DNA of 46,701 nucleotides, taken from Lysobacterales bacterium 63-13 (GTDB lineage Bacteria; Pseudomonadota; Gammaproteobacteria; Xanthomonadales; Rhodanobacteraceae). The translations under genes and the position numbers were made by a program. Below the pieces are notes generated by a model. It was given only the letters and a program-made list of their open reading frames with translations. It made no database searches and was not told where the DNA came from. This document shows, piece after piece, positions 35,955-44,386 of this stretch; positions within the stretch are counted from its first letter, which is position 1, and every line of letters starts with the position of its first letter. Location of the stretch: contig MKWR01000032.1 of NCBI GenBank assembly GCA_001899855.1, positions 1 through 46,701 on the forward strand, given 5' to 3'.

Positions 35955-36983
35955 TCACAGATACGATTTCACCAATAGTTCGCCGACCTGAACGGCATTC
36001 AGGGCGGCCCCTTTGCGGATGTTGTCGGATACGACCCAGAGATTTATCCCCCGCGGGTGGGAAATATCCTCGCGAATCCGGCCTACAAATACCGCATCCT
36101 GGCCCGCCGCATCACCCGCCGGCGTGGGATAGCCGCCTGACTTGCGTTCATCGATGACGCACACCCCGGGCGCATCTTCCAGCAGTTCGCGCACCCTTTC
36201 GGCCGTGATCTTTTCGCGTGTCTCGATATGCACCGCCTCGGCATGACCGAGGAACACCGGCACCCTGACCGCAGTCGGGTTCACCTGGATCGACTCGTCG
36301 CCGAGGATCTTGCGCGTTTCCCAGACCATCTTCATCTCTTCCCGCGTGTAGCCATTGTCCTGGAACTCGTCGATGTGCGGAATGACGTTGAAGGCGATCT
36401 GCTTGCTGAACTTCTTCGGTGTTGCCGGCTGGAGGTTGATCAAGGCCGTGGTTTGCACGCCCAATTCCTCGATGCCCGAGCGGCCAGCCCCGGAAACCGA
36501 CTGGTAGGTGGCGACATTGATGCGCTCGATGCCGACCGCACGATGGATCGGTGCCAGCGCCACCAGCATCTGCATGGTCGAACAATTCGGATTGGCGATG
36601 ATGCCGCGCCGCCTGTAGCCGGCAATCGCTTCGGGATTGACCTCGCTGACAACCAGCGGGATCTCCGCAACGTTGCGGAACTCCGAAGTGTTGTCGATGA
36701 CCACCGCGCCTGCCGCCGCCGCGCGCGGGGCATGCTCGCGGCTGACGCTGCCGCCAGCCGAGAAGAATGCAATATCCACACCCGCAAAATCGTAACGGGC
36801 AAGATCCTGCACAACCACCTTGCGCCCGCCGAAGTCGATGGTCTCGCCGGCGCTTCGCGCGCTGGCCAGCGGCACGAATTCAGTGATCGGGAACTTGCGC
36901 TCGACGAGGATGCCGATCAGGGCATCGCCAACGGTGCCGGTGGCACCGACCATGGCCACCTTGAATCTGTCTTTCTTGCTCAT
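35955..36983 (-). CDS. asd: Aspartate-semialdehyde dehydrogenase
   Basis: This 342-aa enzyme reduces aspartyl phosphate to aspartate semialdehyde, precursor of lysine, diaminopimelate, methionine and threonine. NADP-binding 'VGATGTVGDALIGIL' is near the N-terminus and the catalytic Cys134 is in 'IANPNCSTMQ'. The ATG at 36983 gives the family start; a short upstream in-frame extension is possible but has no visible ribosome-binding site. It lies 128 bp after aroC and 103 bp before fimV, all on the same strand. Confidence 0.97.
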   Translation of the reverse strand: MSKKDRFKVAMVGATGTVGDALIGILVERKFPITEFVPLASARSAGETIDFGGRKVVVQDLARYDFAGVDIAFFSAGGSVSREHAPRAAAAGAVVIDNTSEFRNVAEIPLVVSEVNPEAIAGYRRRGIIANPNCSTMQMLVALAPIHRAVGIERINVATYQSVSGAGRSGIEELGVQTTALINLQPATPKKFSKQIAFNVIPHIDEFQDNGYTREEMKMVWETRKILGDESIQVNPTAVRVPVFLGHAEAVHIETREKITAERVRELLEDAPGVCVIDERKSGGYPTPAGDAAGQDAVFVGRIREDISHPRGINLWVVSDNIRKGAALNAVQVGELLVKSYL

Positions 36984-37111
36984 TTCGGGAACCTGGGAAG
37001 GAGTGGGCTCAAGCGTGGCAAACACCGCAGCGAACCGGGAACGGGTTGCCTGACCCCATCATCATTGAACAAGACGCCTGCGCGGGAATGTGACGAAATC
37101 GCATCAGCTCA

Positions 37112-38212
37112 TCAATCGGCTGCGCCCGGCAGCAGCGGTTTCGGCGCAGCGACATCGGCGCACTGGGCACGATGGCGCAAGGCATGATCCATCAGGACCA
37201 GGGCAAGCATGGCCTCGACAATCGGCGTCGCGCGGATGCCGACGCAGGGATCGTGGCGACCCTTGGTGCGCACCTCGACCGCCTCGCCGGCGAGATTCAC
37301 GCTGCGCCCCGGGATGAGGATACTCGAGGTCGGCTTGAACGCGGCACTGGCCAGGATCGTCTGGCCGCTGCTGATGCCGCCGAGGATTCCACCGGCATGG
37401 TTGCTGAGGAAGCCCTGCGGCGTCATCTCGTCGCGATGCTCGCTGCCATGCTGGCCGACCACGGCAAAGCCATCGCCAATCTCGACGCCCTTGACCGCGT
37501 TGATCGACATCAGCGCGGCGGCCACGTCGCCATCGAGCTTGCCGTAAACCGGCTCACCCCAACCCGGCGGTACGCCCTCGGCAAGCACGTTGACCCTTGC
37601 CCCGATTGAATCGCCCGACTTGCGCAGGGCATTGATGAAATCCTCCAGTTCGCCAAGCATCGAGGCATCCGGCCAGAAGAACGGATTCTGCTCGACCGCC
37701 TGCCAATCAAAAGCGCGTGGGCGCAGATCGCCCATCGCCGCCAGGTATCCGCGCACGCGGATGCCGAAGTGTTCGGCCAGCCATTTGCGCGCGATGACAG
37801 CGGCGGCGACCCGCATGGTCGTCTCGCGCGCCGAGGCACGCCCGCCACCGCGCGGATCGCGAATGCCGTATTTCTGCCAGTAGGTGTAATCGGCATGGCC
37901 GGGGCGGAAGCTGTCGAGGATCTCGCCGTAGTCCTTCGAGCGCTGATCGGTGTTGCGGATAAGCAAGGCTATTGGCGTCCCCGTCGTGCGCCCGGCAAAG
38001 GTACCGGAGAGGATCTCGACCTCATCGGCCTCGTGGCGTTGCGAGGTGAACTTCGAGCGTCCGCTTGCGCGCCGCTCGAGATCGTGGCGGAAATCCTCGG
38101 CGGCGATTGCCAGACCGGGCGGACAGCCATCGATGACGCAACCAATCGCCGGCCCATGGCTCTCGCCAAAAGTGGTGACCGTGAACAGCTTTCCGAATGC
38201 GTTGCTCGACAT
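37112..38212 (-). CDS. aroC: Chorismate synthase
   Basis: A 366-aa FMN-dependent enzyme that converts EPSP to chorismate, the last shikimate step and the precursor for the tryptophan genes nearby. The family signatures are present: '[20 protein letters not shown]' near the N-terminus, '[17 protein letters not shown]' in the middle, and the C-terminal '[17 protein letters not shown]'. The ATG at 38212 gives '[10 protein letters not shown]'. The prmB-aroC order is shared with E. coli (yfcB-aroC). Confidence 0.97.
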   Translation of the reverse strand: MSSNAFGKLFTVTTFGESHGPAIGCVIDGCPPGLAIAAEDFRHDLERRASGRSKFTSQRHEADEVEILSGTFAGRTTGTPIALLIRNTDQRSKDYGEILDSFRPGHADYTYWQKYGIRDPRGGGRASARETTMRVAAAVIARKWLAEHFGIRVRGYLAAMGDLRPRAFDWQAVEQNPFFWPDASMLGELEDFINALRKSGDSIGARVNVLAEGVPPGWGEPVYGKLDGDVAAALMSINAVKGVEIGDGFAVVGQHGSEHRDEMTPQGFLSNHAGGILGGISSGQTILASAAFKPTSSILIPGRSVNLAGEAVEVRTKGRHDPCVGIRATPIVEAMLALVLMDHALRHRAQCADVAAPKPLLPGAAD

Positions 38213-38239
38213 GGCGGTTTGAGGATTCCCGGTCTGCAA

Positions 38240-39154
38240 TCAGCGCTGCGCGGCCGCGCGGATCGCGTCGGCATGTTCGACAAGGTCGCCGCGATCGATG
38301 ACGAAGACGCCCATCTGGCCAACCGCGAACTCGACCCAGTTGAACGGCACCTCGGGCAACAATTCAACCAGGGCGCGCTCGCTCTCGCCAACCTCGACAA
38401 TCAACACCCCATCCTCGGTCAACACCTCGGGCGCTTCTCGCAGGATGCGCAGGGCCAGGTCCAGCCCGTCGTTGCCGGCAGTCAAGCCAAGCTTTGGCTC
38501 ATGCGCATATTCGGCCGGCATGGCCGCGTATTCGTCCTCGGTCACATACGGCGGATTGCTGACAATGAGGTCGTAGCGCTCGCCGCGCACACCGTCGAAC
38601 AAGTCCGAGCTGATCGCGCGCACGCGATCGCCGACATTCTGGTACTCGATGTTCTCGCGCGCGAGGGCGAGGGCGTCGTCGCTGACATCGACCAGATCGA
38701 CCAGCCAATCCGGGTAGTGCGAGGCCATGGCAATGCCGATGCAGCCGGAACCCGTGCACAGGTCCAGCGCGCGAAACACCTCGCGGTCATCCAGCCACGG
38801 CGAGAATCCACCGAGTATCAATTCGGCAATCGGCGAACGCGGCACCAGCGCCCGCCTGTCGGAAATGAACTCGAGTCCGGCAAACCAGGCCTTGCCGGTC
38901 AGGTACGCGATTGGCGTGCGTTCCTTGATGCGTCGCTCGATCAAGGCCAGCACGGCGAGCTTCTCTTCGGCGACCAGCCGCGCCTGTCCGTAGGCCGGCG
39001 ACAGGTCATGCGGCAGGTGCAGGGTCTGCAGGACCAGATGCGTAGCCTCGTCGAGCGCATTGTCGTAGCTGTGGCCGAAAGTCAGTCCGGCCGCGGAGAA
39101 CCGGCTGGCAGCGTAACGGATGAAGTCGATGATCGTGGCGAGTTCGGCGGTCAT
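38240..39154 (-). CDS. prmB: 50S ribosomal protein L3 N5-glutamine methyltransferase
   Basis: A 304-aa class I SAM methyltransferase. An N-terminal helical domain (about 1-85) precedes the SAM site 'DLCTGSGCIG' (131-140) and the glutamine-binding N200-P-P-Y203 tetrapeptide. This motif marks PrmB, PrmC and HemK enzymes; the linkage to aroC and the N-terminal 'FIRYAASRF' segment point to PrmB, which methylates L3. The ATG at 39154 has only a weak ribosome-binding site; a TTG ten codons earlier is possible. It is 27 bp upstream of aroC and probably co-transcribed. Confidence 0.93.
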   Translation of the reverse strand: MTAELATIIDFIRYAASRFSAAGLTFGHSYDNALDEATHLVLQTLHLPHDLSPAYGQARLVAEEKLAVLALIERRIKERTPIAYLTGKAWFAGLEFISDRRALVPRSPIAELILGGFSPWLDDREVFRALDLCTGSGCIGIAMASHYPDWLVDLVDVSDDALALARENIEYQNVGDRVRAISSDLFDGVRGERYDLIVSNPPYVTEDEYAAMPAEYAHEPKLGLTAGNDGLDLALRILREAPEVLTEDGVLIVEVGESERALVELLPEVPFNWVEFAVGQMGVFVIDRGDLVEHADAIRAAAQR

Positions 39155-39507
39155 TGAGTATGCGGATCCAGACGTGGTCGGCAATTATAGGCGGGTCGAA
39201 CGACTTGTCAGAACTGGTGATCTCCACGCAGGAATCGGCCTCGGCAAATCGCGGCCACCAAGCCCTGCGGCTCCCACGATCTGGCATGAACGGCTCTTCT
39301 GCGCCGGATTGGCAGCAGCCTGCGAGAAGGGTCTGCAGGCCGTTGCGCATCCACCTGTGCGGCCTCATTGCCCACTTGATACCTCGCCAGCGACCAAAAT
39401 TTCATGTTATGTTCGGGGGTCGGCCCCGCTTTACGAATCAAAACAAAGACGCGCCGAGCGTTACCTTGATATTTTTTTCGCGACCAGACATTTGGGGATC
39501 CAAGAGA
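39155..39507. other. Divergent non-coding gap between prmB and the IPTL-CTERM gene
   Basis: 353 bp without a credible gene. The half near the IPTL gene is AT-richer than its surroundings (39388-39490, with a TTTTTTT run at about 39470), as expected for promoter or leader sequence. I could not fit a convincing -35/-10 pair. The rest shows nothing recognisable. Confidence 0.5.
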
Positions 39508-40272
39508 ATGAACAAGAAGATTATCGCTGCATCCTGCGCCATCGCCTTGAGTATCGCGGGAATCTCCGCAGTCCAGGCCAAGGGTGGCCCGGGATTCGGC
39601 CTGTCCAACGCTACGGGTAATTTCATCAGCGCGTCCGCGGCGACACCACGACCGGCCGGAGTGGCACCGGTATGCCTTTCCGTGGCTGGCCTGACCGGCA
39701 ATGGCGACTGGGGCAGCGGCGATCCGAACAACTCGGTCATCGAGATCAACATCGGTGCCGGCAATGAAATGACCGGTGCCGCCGCAGACGCCTCGATCAC
39801 CGCATTCAGCCCAAGCTGGCTCTCCGAGGCAGGCGTGACTTTTTCCTCATCGACCGCTTTGGATCCGAACGCGATCAATCTCACCATGTCCGCCACCGAC
39901 GCATCGGGCACCGAGGAGACATCCACCGGTGGCGTGCTTCTGTTCGGCGACTTCATGCTTCCGAACATCCCGGTGAATGCCGATGGCATCCTGCGCCTCG
40001 AGTTCAACGAAGGTTTTGACGATGGCAGTGTCAACCCGGATTCCCAATGGAATGACGCCGCTGCTCCGACCACCTGCCAGGGTATCTATCTGACCTGCAC
40101 GGATCAGGCTGCATGCGACGCAGCTGTTGCGGCCATTGGCGGCGGCGGTGGCACACCGCTTGGTGAAACCCAGGAATTGCCGACCTTGAGCCAGTGGGCA
40201 ATGGGTCTCCTCGCACTCGGCCTCGGCATGCTCGCATTCCGTTCGCGCAAGCGCCTGTTCCCGATGCATTGA
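39508..40272 (+). CDS. Secreted protein with IPTL-CTERM-like sorting domain
   Basis: A 254-aa exported protein. Signal peptide 'MNKKIIAASCAIALSIAG...VQA' (about 24 residues), then a Gly/Asn/Asp-rich beta-type body of unknown function. The end is a sorting tail: 'LPTLSQWAMGLL', a hydrophobic helix, then the basic stop R-S-R-K-R. This matches the IPTL-CTERM pattern (IPTLSxWG, helix, basic cluster), recognised by exosortase H in other bacteria. Isoleucine and Gly are replaced by Leu and Ala here. Four cysteines near the end (CQGIYLTCTDQAACDAA) may form disulfides. No exosortase is in the window. It is followed by a strong hairpin. Confidence 0.85.
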   Translation: MNKKIIAASCAIALSIAGISAVQAKGGPGFGLSNATGNFISASAATPRPAGVAPVCLSVAGLTGNGDWGSGDPNNSVIEINIGAGNEMTGAAADASITAFSPSWLSEAGVTFSSSTALDPNAINLTMSATDASGTEETSTGGVLLFGDFMLPNIPVNADGILRLEFNEGFDDGSVNPDSQWNDAAAPTTCQGIYLTCTDQAACDAAVAAIGGGGGTPLGETQELPTLSQWAMGLLALGLGMLAFRSRKRLFPMH

Positions 40273-40301
40273 TCCCAGCACGATCGGATGTTGTGCATTC
40301 C

Positions 40302-40326
40302 TGCGGCCGGGCATGTCCCGGCCGCA
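40302..40326 (+). terminator. Terminator after the IPTL-CTERM gene
   Basis: A 10-bp perfect stem (tgcggccggg / cccggccgca) with a 5-nt loop is followed by ttgctttc. It starts 29 bp after the stop codon and isolates the gene from the SCO-psd pair. Confidence 0.65.
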
Positions 40327-40421
40327 TTGCTTTCAGGCCTCCCCGCAGAATCCGGGATCCGGCACTGAACATGGCGAGTTGCGCGCAGCCCGGAAACCTT
40401 CGGTGCCGTTATACTGCAGCC

Positions 40422-41066
40422 ATGAAATTCGCCCTGATTCGTGGACGCGTCAGCACCACCTCCCTGTTTGTCATCGCCGCCCTGGGCGTCGCCATCGGCC
40501 TCTGGGCGGGAGCACGCTGGATGTCGTCGGATGCCACGCCAAAGACAAACATTGCCGTCATGTATCCGGCTCCGCTGGGCATCCCGGACTTCACCTTGCA
40601 GCGTGCCGACGGACAGGCATTCACGGCCGCCGACCTGCGCGGACACTGGACGATCGCGTTTTTCGGCTTCACGCATTGCCCGGATGTGTGCCCGACCACG
40701 CTGGCGGCGTTCAAGCAGGTCTGGGCCAGGCTGGCCGAGCACGGCAAGACCGAAAAGGTGCAGTTCCTCTTCATCTCGGTCGATCCGCAGCGCGACACGC
40801 CGGAGCAACTCGCGCGCTACATCGCGTTCTTCAACAAGGATTTCATTGCGGCGACTGCTGCCGACGAGGAGTTGACCCGCTTGACCCGCGCCCTTGGCAT
40901 CCTCTATCTGCGTGTCCCCGATCAAGCTGGCGGCTACAGCATCGATCACAGCGCTTCAGCCATGATCATTGATCCTGAAGGTCGCCGCGCCGGCATGTTC
41001 CGCCCGCCGTTCGCGGTGGAGCCGATCAGTGCCGACATCCTCGCCCTGGTCGAAGCATCCCGATGA
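40422..41066 (+). CDS. SCO1/SenC/PrrC-family copper chaperone
   Basis: A 214-aa membrane-anchored thioredoxin-fold protein. One N-terminal membrane helix (about 12-31) is followed by a periplasmic domain with the copper site C86-x3-C90 ('FTHCPDVCPTT') and His176 ('SIDHSASAM'). SCO proteins deliver copper to the CuA centre of cytochrome c oxidase or act in redox sensing. The stop overlaps the psd start by 4 bp (ATGA). No cytochrome oxidase gene is nearby. Confidence 0.93.
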   Translation: MKFALIRGRVSTTSLFVIAALGVAIGLWAGARWMSSDATPKTNIAVMYPAPLGIPDFTLQRADGQAFTAADLRGHWTIAFFGFTHCPDVCPTTLAAFKQVWARLAEHGKTEKVQFLFISVDPQRDTPEQLARYIAFFNKDFIAATAADEELTRLTRALGILYLRVPDQAGGYSIDHSASAMIIDPEGRRAGMFRPPFAVEPISADILALVEASR

Positions 41067-41935
41067 CTCCCGGCATCCTGCTGCAATACCTGCTGCCGCA
41101 CCGCTTGCTGTCGCGAATCGTCTTCCACGCCACGCGCTGGACATGGACACCATGGAAGAACCTGCTGATCCGCCAGATCTCGCAGCGCTTCAAGGTTGAT
41201 CTCGGCGAAGCAGCCGAACCCGACATCAACGCATATGCGCATTTCAATGCGTTCTTCACGCGCGCCCTGAAGCCTGGCGCGCGGCCGATGAGTGCCGATG
41301 CAAACGTGCTCGTTTGTCCGGCGGACGGCCATGTCAGCCAGTCCGGGGCAATCCATGGAGACCGCATCTTCCAGGCCAAGGGCCGGGAATTCAGCGCAGC
41401 CGAGCTGCTCGGCGATGCGCAAGCCGCCGCTGCCTACGCGGATGGCCAGTTCATCACCATTTACCTGTCGCCACGTGACTACCATCGCGTGCACATGCCG
41501 ATGAGCGGGACTTTGGTCGCCACCACGCACATTCCCGGGCGGATTTTCAGCGTGGCACCGAAAGCCGTCGAGTCGATTCCTCGCCTGTTTGCGCGCAATG
41601 AACGCCTCGTCTGTCATTTCGAGGGTGCGCACGGGCCGTTTGCGGTTGTCCTGGTTGGCGCCTTGCTTGTGTCCAGCGTATCGACAGTCTGGGGCAATCT
41701 CGAAATTCCCCCGTATGCCTCCCGCGTGAACAAACGTGACTACCGCGGCCAGTCGATCCAGCTCGAACGCGGGGCGGAGATGGGTCGCTTCAACATGGGT
41801 TCGACGGTCATCCTTTTGCTGCCGGCAGCGGGGCCGTGCCTGGATCCAGGCCTGGTGCCCGAACAGGCGGTACGCGTCCGCCAGGACATGGGTGCGCTCG
41901 GTCCGGGCGCAGAAGACAGAATCGATCAGGCTTGA
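41063..41935 (+). CDS. psd: Phosphatidylserine decarboxylase proenzyme
   Basis: A 290-aa inner-membrane enzyme that makes phosphatidylethanolamine. It self-cleaves before Ser247 in M-G-S-T, forming the pyruvoyl cofactor; E. coli has L-G-S-T, so this is a conservative variant. The processing triad is Asp88 ('CPADGHV'), His144 ('DYHRVHMP') and Ser247. The start lies within the stop of the SCO gene (ATGA), so translation is probably coupled, an unusual pairing of lipid and copper functions. Confidence 0.95.
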   Translation: MTPGILLQYLLPHRLLSRIVFHATRWTWTPWKNLLIRQISQRFKVDLGEAAEPDINAYAHFNAFFTRALKPGARPMSADANVLVCPADGHVSQSGAIHGDRIFQAKGREFSAAELLGDAQAAAAYADGQFITIYLSPRDYHRVHMPMSGTLVATTHIPGRIFSVAPKAVESIPRLFARNERLVCHFEGAHGPFAVVLVGALLVSSVSTVWGNLEIPPYASRVNKRDYRGQSIQLERGAEMGRFNMGSTVILLLPAAGPCLDPGLVPEQAVRVRQDMGALGPGAEDRIDQA

Positions 41936-42052
41936 GGATTTCGTTGAAAGTGTGAATCAGGCATGGCTTTACCCCCCGGAATCCGACTAGAATTGTCAGA
42001 ACATTACACTCCGCGTCACTTGGGCGGCTGTCGAATACCAGGGGGAACATCC

Positions 42053-42490
42053 ATGCAACTGATTACTCGCTTGATTGCACTTACCCGCGGCGTGCAGCTT
42101 CGTCGCCAGTTCAAGGAAATCGAGAAGGTGCTGGAGCAACTGCCAGCCAACTCGCGGCGCCAGCTGGCCGCACTCTCGATGCGCGAGTTCTCGAATGCGA
42201 CGAAATGCGAATACCCGCATCTCTACGCGACGCCACCGGAAGAGAAATATTCGCCGTGGGGCAGCGGTACCGCGATCGGCTACGAGCGAATGAAATCCGA
42301 CAGCTTGCAGGTGCGCCTGCGTGGCCTTGCCCTCTGGCTTACGGTGACCTTCCATGAAACCAAGGATTCCCCGTACGCCGATCAGCGCGAACTGCACCGC
42401 CAGGTCATGCGCACATTGCGCACCTTGAAGGAATCGGTGCCAGCCAGCGAGATGTCGCAACTGCTGGCAAATCATCCCCAGGCAGCCTGA
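42053..42490 (+). CDS. Conserved-looking hypothetical protein
   Basis: A 145-aa cytoplasmic protein that I do not recognise. No signal peptide or membrane segment is seen. The sequence is helical and charged ('QFKEIEKVLEQLPANSRRQLAALSMREF'), with a central aromatic patch ('YPHLYATPPEEKYSPWGSG'). The start ATG at 42053 follows GGGGGAAC at a good distance. It stands between psd and a strong terminator, so it is a real short transcription unit. Its codon use looks like that of its neighbours. Confidence 0.75.
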   Translation: MQLITRLIALTRGVQLRRQFKEIEKVLEQLPANSRRQLAALSMREFSNATKCEYPHLYATPPEEKYSPWGSGTAIGYERMKSDSLQVRLRGLALWLTVTFHETKDSPYADQRELHRQVMRTLRTLKESVPASEMSQLLANHPQAA

Positions 42491-42525
42491 GTCGACACCA
42501 CTCGCAATCAGCAGATTGCAGACAG

Positions 42526-42555
42526 AAAAAGCGCGGCCAAAGCCGCGCTTTTTTT
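42526..42555 (+). terminator. Intrinsic terminator
   Basis: aaaaagcgcggc-caaa-gccgcgcttttttt: a GC-rich stem with A-tract and T-tract on its sides, 36 bp after the hypothetical gene. It is the best canonical terminator in the window and could act in both directions. The 143-bp repeat begins just after it. Confidence 0.9.
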
Positions 42556-42557
42556 AT

Positions 42558-42710
42558 GGCCATGGATGGCCTGTATGCCTGCAACGCAGGACGACTGCAC
42601 GGATGCAGGAGGTACGCATCCATGGATGGATGCGGTAGAACGGCGTCGGGAACGGCCGTCGAGAGCAACGCAGGAGCAGTTGCCGAGCAGTTGCAGGCGT
42701 CATGGAGGGC
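42558..42710 (+). repeat. 143-bp multi-hairpin repeat, single copy
   Basis: From ggccatggatggcctg to about gttgcaggcgtcatggag, this is nearly identical to the reverse complement of the tandem at 46454-46701. It contains the perfect palindrome catccatggatg, a cctgca/tgcagg hairpin, an acggc/gccgt hairpin and a gcaac/gttgc stem. It fills the space between the terminator and the 3' end of mltD. The unit length (143) is not a multiple of three and the reading frames do not resemble a protein. Confidence 0.9.
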
Positions 42711-42753
42711 TGGCAAGCCAGCGTCGTACCACCCCGATCCATATTGCCCTGCC

Positions 42754-44262
42754 CTAGCGCCCGCAAGCTGGCAGACGCAGCCGCTGGCCGGCCTTGATCG
42801 GATAATGCGGCGCGCGGATGTGGTTCAGCTGTGCGATCTCGCGAATCTGGCCCGCGCCGCAGCCGCTCTTGCGTGCAATGGCCGCAAGATTGTCGCCGCG
42901 CCGCACGACATACACATTTGCCGTGGCCGCCGCCTTCCTGGCAACAGCACCTTGCGCCGGTCGCACCGCCGCCGTTGCCGCATTCAGTGTTTTCGCCAGA
43001 TCGACCCATGCTCCGGTGCCGCACTTGCCCGCATAGGCCAGTTGCAGCGGTGCCGGGACTTCCAGGCGTGTTCCAACCGGTAGCTTCGCCTGCGGGTCGA
43101 GCGCTGGATTCAGGTTGCGCAATGCGCGGAACCAGCCATCGTAGAGATTTCCTTCGCTGCCGAAACAGACCGTCAGCTCGGTCAGCGTCGCCGGCACGGT
43201 CAATTCGATGCTTGCAGGGCGGCCGTCAATCTTCGGGAACTCGAGGTTGTAGCGCTCCGGGTGCAGGAACAACCAGGCCGCCGCAAGCACCATCGGCACA
43301 TAGTCGCGGGTTTCATCGGGCAGGATCGAGTAGATCTTCGGATCCCAGAAACTTGTCGATCCGCCTTGTGCGGCGAGTCGGCGCATGCGCCCCTCGCCGC
43401 CGTTGTAGGCGGCAATGACGAGCTCCAGGTTGCCATTGAATACTTTCAGTTGTTCATTGATATAGGCTGCGTTGGCTCGCGCCGACAGGCCTGGATCGAA
43501 GCGCTGGTCGAACCCGTCGCGGGAGCTGAGGCCGAAGCGCAAGCCTGTGGCATACATGAACTGCAACGGCCCCGATGCCCCCGCCCGCGAGACCGCATGG
43601 ACGCGACCATTCGACTCCTTGGCCAGCATGCCGAACAGCAAGGCCTCGGGCAGGCCGGCCTTGTGATATTCCGGCCACATGCGGTAGCGCATGATCTCGT
43701 AGTTGACATAGGTGGTGATGAGGTTGGGCCGGTACTGCGTGAGCCACTGCTCGATGCCGGCGTTGACCGCATCGTTGATGGTCAGGATGTCGGCCAGTTC
43801 GCGCCCATTGAGGAGGGTGATGGTGCGTTTCATCTCCGGCAGGCTGCCGATCACCGGCGAGGTTTCGCCGGCTTCGGTCTTGTCTTCCTCGACAATCCGA
43901 TCCGGATCCTCGGCACTTTCGAGCAAGGGGGCATCCACGCCGAGACGCAAAAGGCGATCGTAGGCCGAGAAAAAGCGCGCCTGATCACAGCCCGCGACCG
44001 TCCCGCAAAGGATCGCCTTGGCCTGCAGATCATCGAGTGCGGCCTTGATCTCCATAGCGGCGCGGTCGCGCTCGCCACTTCGGGCGAGGATCAAACCGGC
44101 TTCAAAGCGCTTGCTGATGCCGTCGAGCTGCGCAAACAGGGCATTGACTGCGGCCTCGTCGACCTTTCCCGTCGCCGTCGGTCGGCTGCCAGTGGTGACG
44201 CCGGCACATGCCGCCAGCATGGCAGCGCACAAGGTCAGGGTGAATCGAAAAAGCAGCGACAT
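42754..44262 (-). CDS. mltD: Membrane-bound lytic murein transglycosylase D-like lipoprotein
   Basis: A 502-aa lipoprotein (lipobox L-A-A-C, Cys19) that cleaves peptidoglycan glycan strands. The SLT domain carries catalytic Glu216 in 'AKESNGRVHAVSRAGASGPLQFM' and the 'AAYNGGEGRMRR' motif. A C-terminal LysM domain (about 450-500, 'YVVRRGDNLAAIARKSGCG') binds peptidoglycan. E. coli MltD has two LysM repeats; one clear copy is seen here. The ATG at 44262 is preferred to a TTG two codons upstream. It is divergent from the HerA-like ATPase gene. Confidence 0.9.
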   Translation of the reverse strand: MSLLFRFTLTLCAAMLAACAGVTTGSRPTATGKVDEAAVNALFAQLDGISKRFEAGLILARSGERDRAAMEIKAALDDLQAKAILCGTVAGCDQARFFSAYDRLLRLGVDAPLLESAEDPDRIVEEDKTEAGETSPVIGSLPEMKRTITLLNGRELADILTINDAVNAGIEQWLTQYRPNLITTYVNYEIMRYRMWPEYHKAGLPEALLFGMLAKESNGRVHAVSRAGASGPLQFMYATGLRFGLSSRDGFDQRFDPGLSARANAAYINEQLKVFNGNLELVIAAYNGGEGRMRRLAAQGGSTSFWDPKIYSILPDETRDYVPMVLAAAWLFLHPERYNLEFPKIDGRPASIELTVPATLTELTVCFGSEGNLYDGWFRALRNLNPALDPQAKLPVGTRLEVPAPLQLAYAGKCGTGAWVDLAKTLNAATAAVRPAQGAVARKAAATANVYVVRRGDNLAAIARKSGCGAGQIREIAQLNHIRAPHYPIKAGQRLRLPACGR

Positions 44263-44386
44263 CGGCAAGCGTCCCGGTCAACAAACACGTCACGGTAACC
44301 GAGGATCGCATCGGCGGCAACGCGCGGACGACTGCTCGTCTACAATCCCTGCATCTGTATTCGGCGAATGACCAAGGAGCCCACCG

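Noticed and set aside
38240-39154. The NPPY methyltransferase as PrmC, the partner of prfA
   Set aside because: It is adjacent to aroC and has the PrmB-type N-terminal segment; PrmC is normally next to prfA, which is 27 kb away here.
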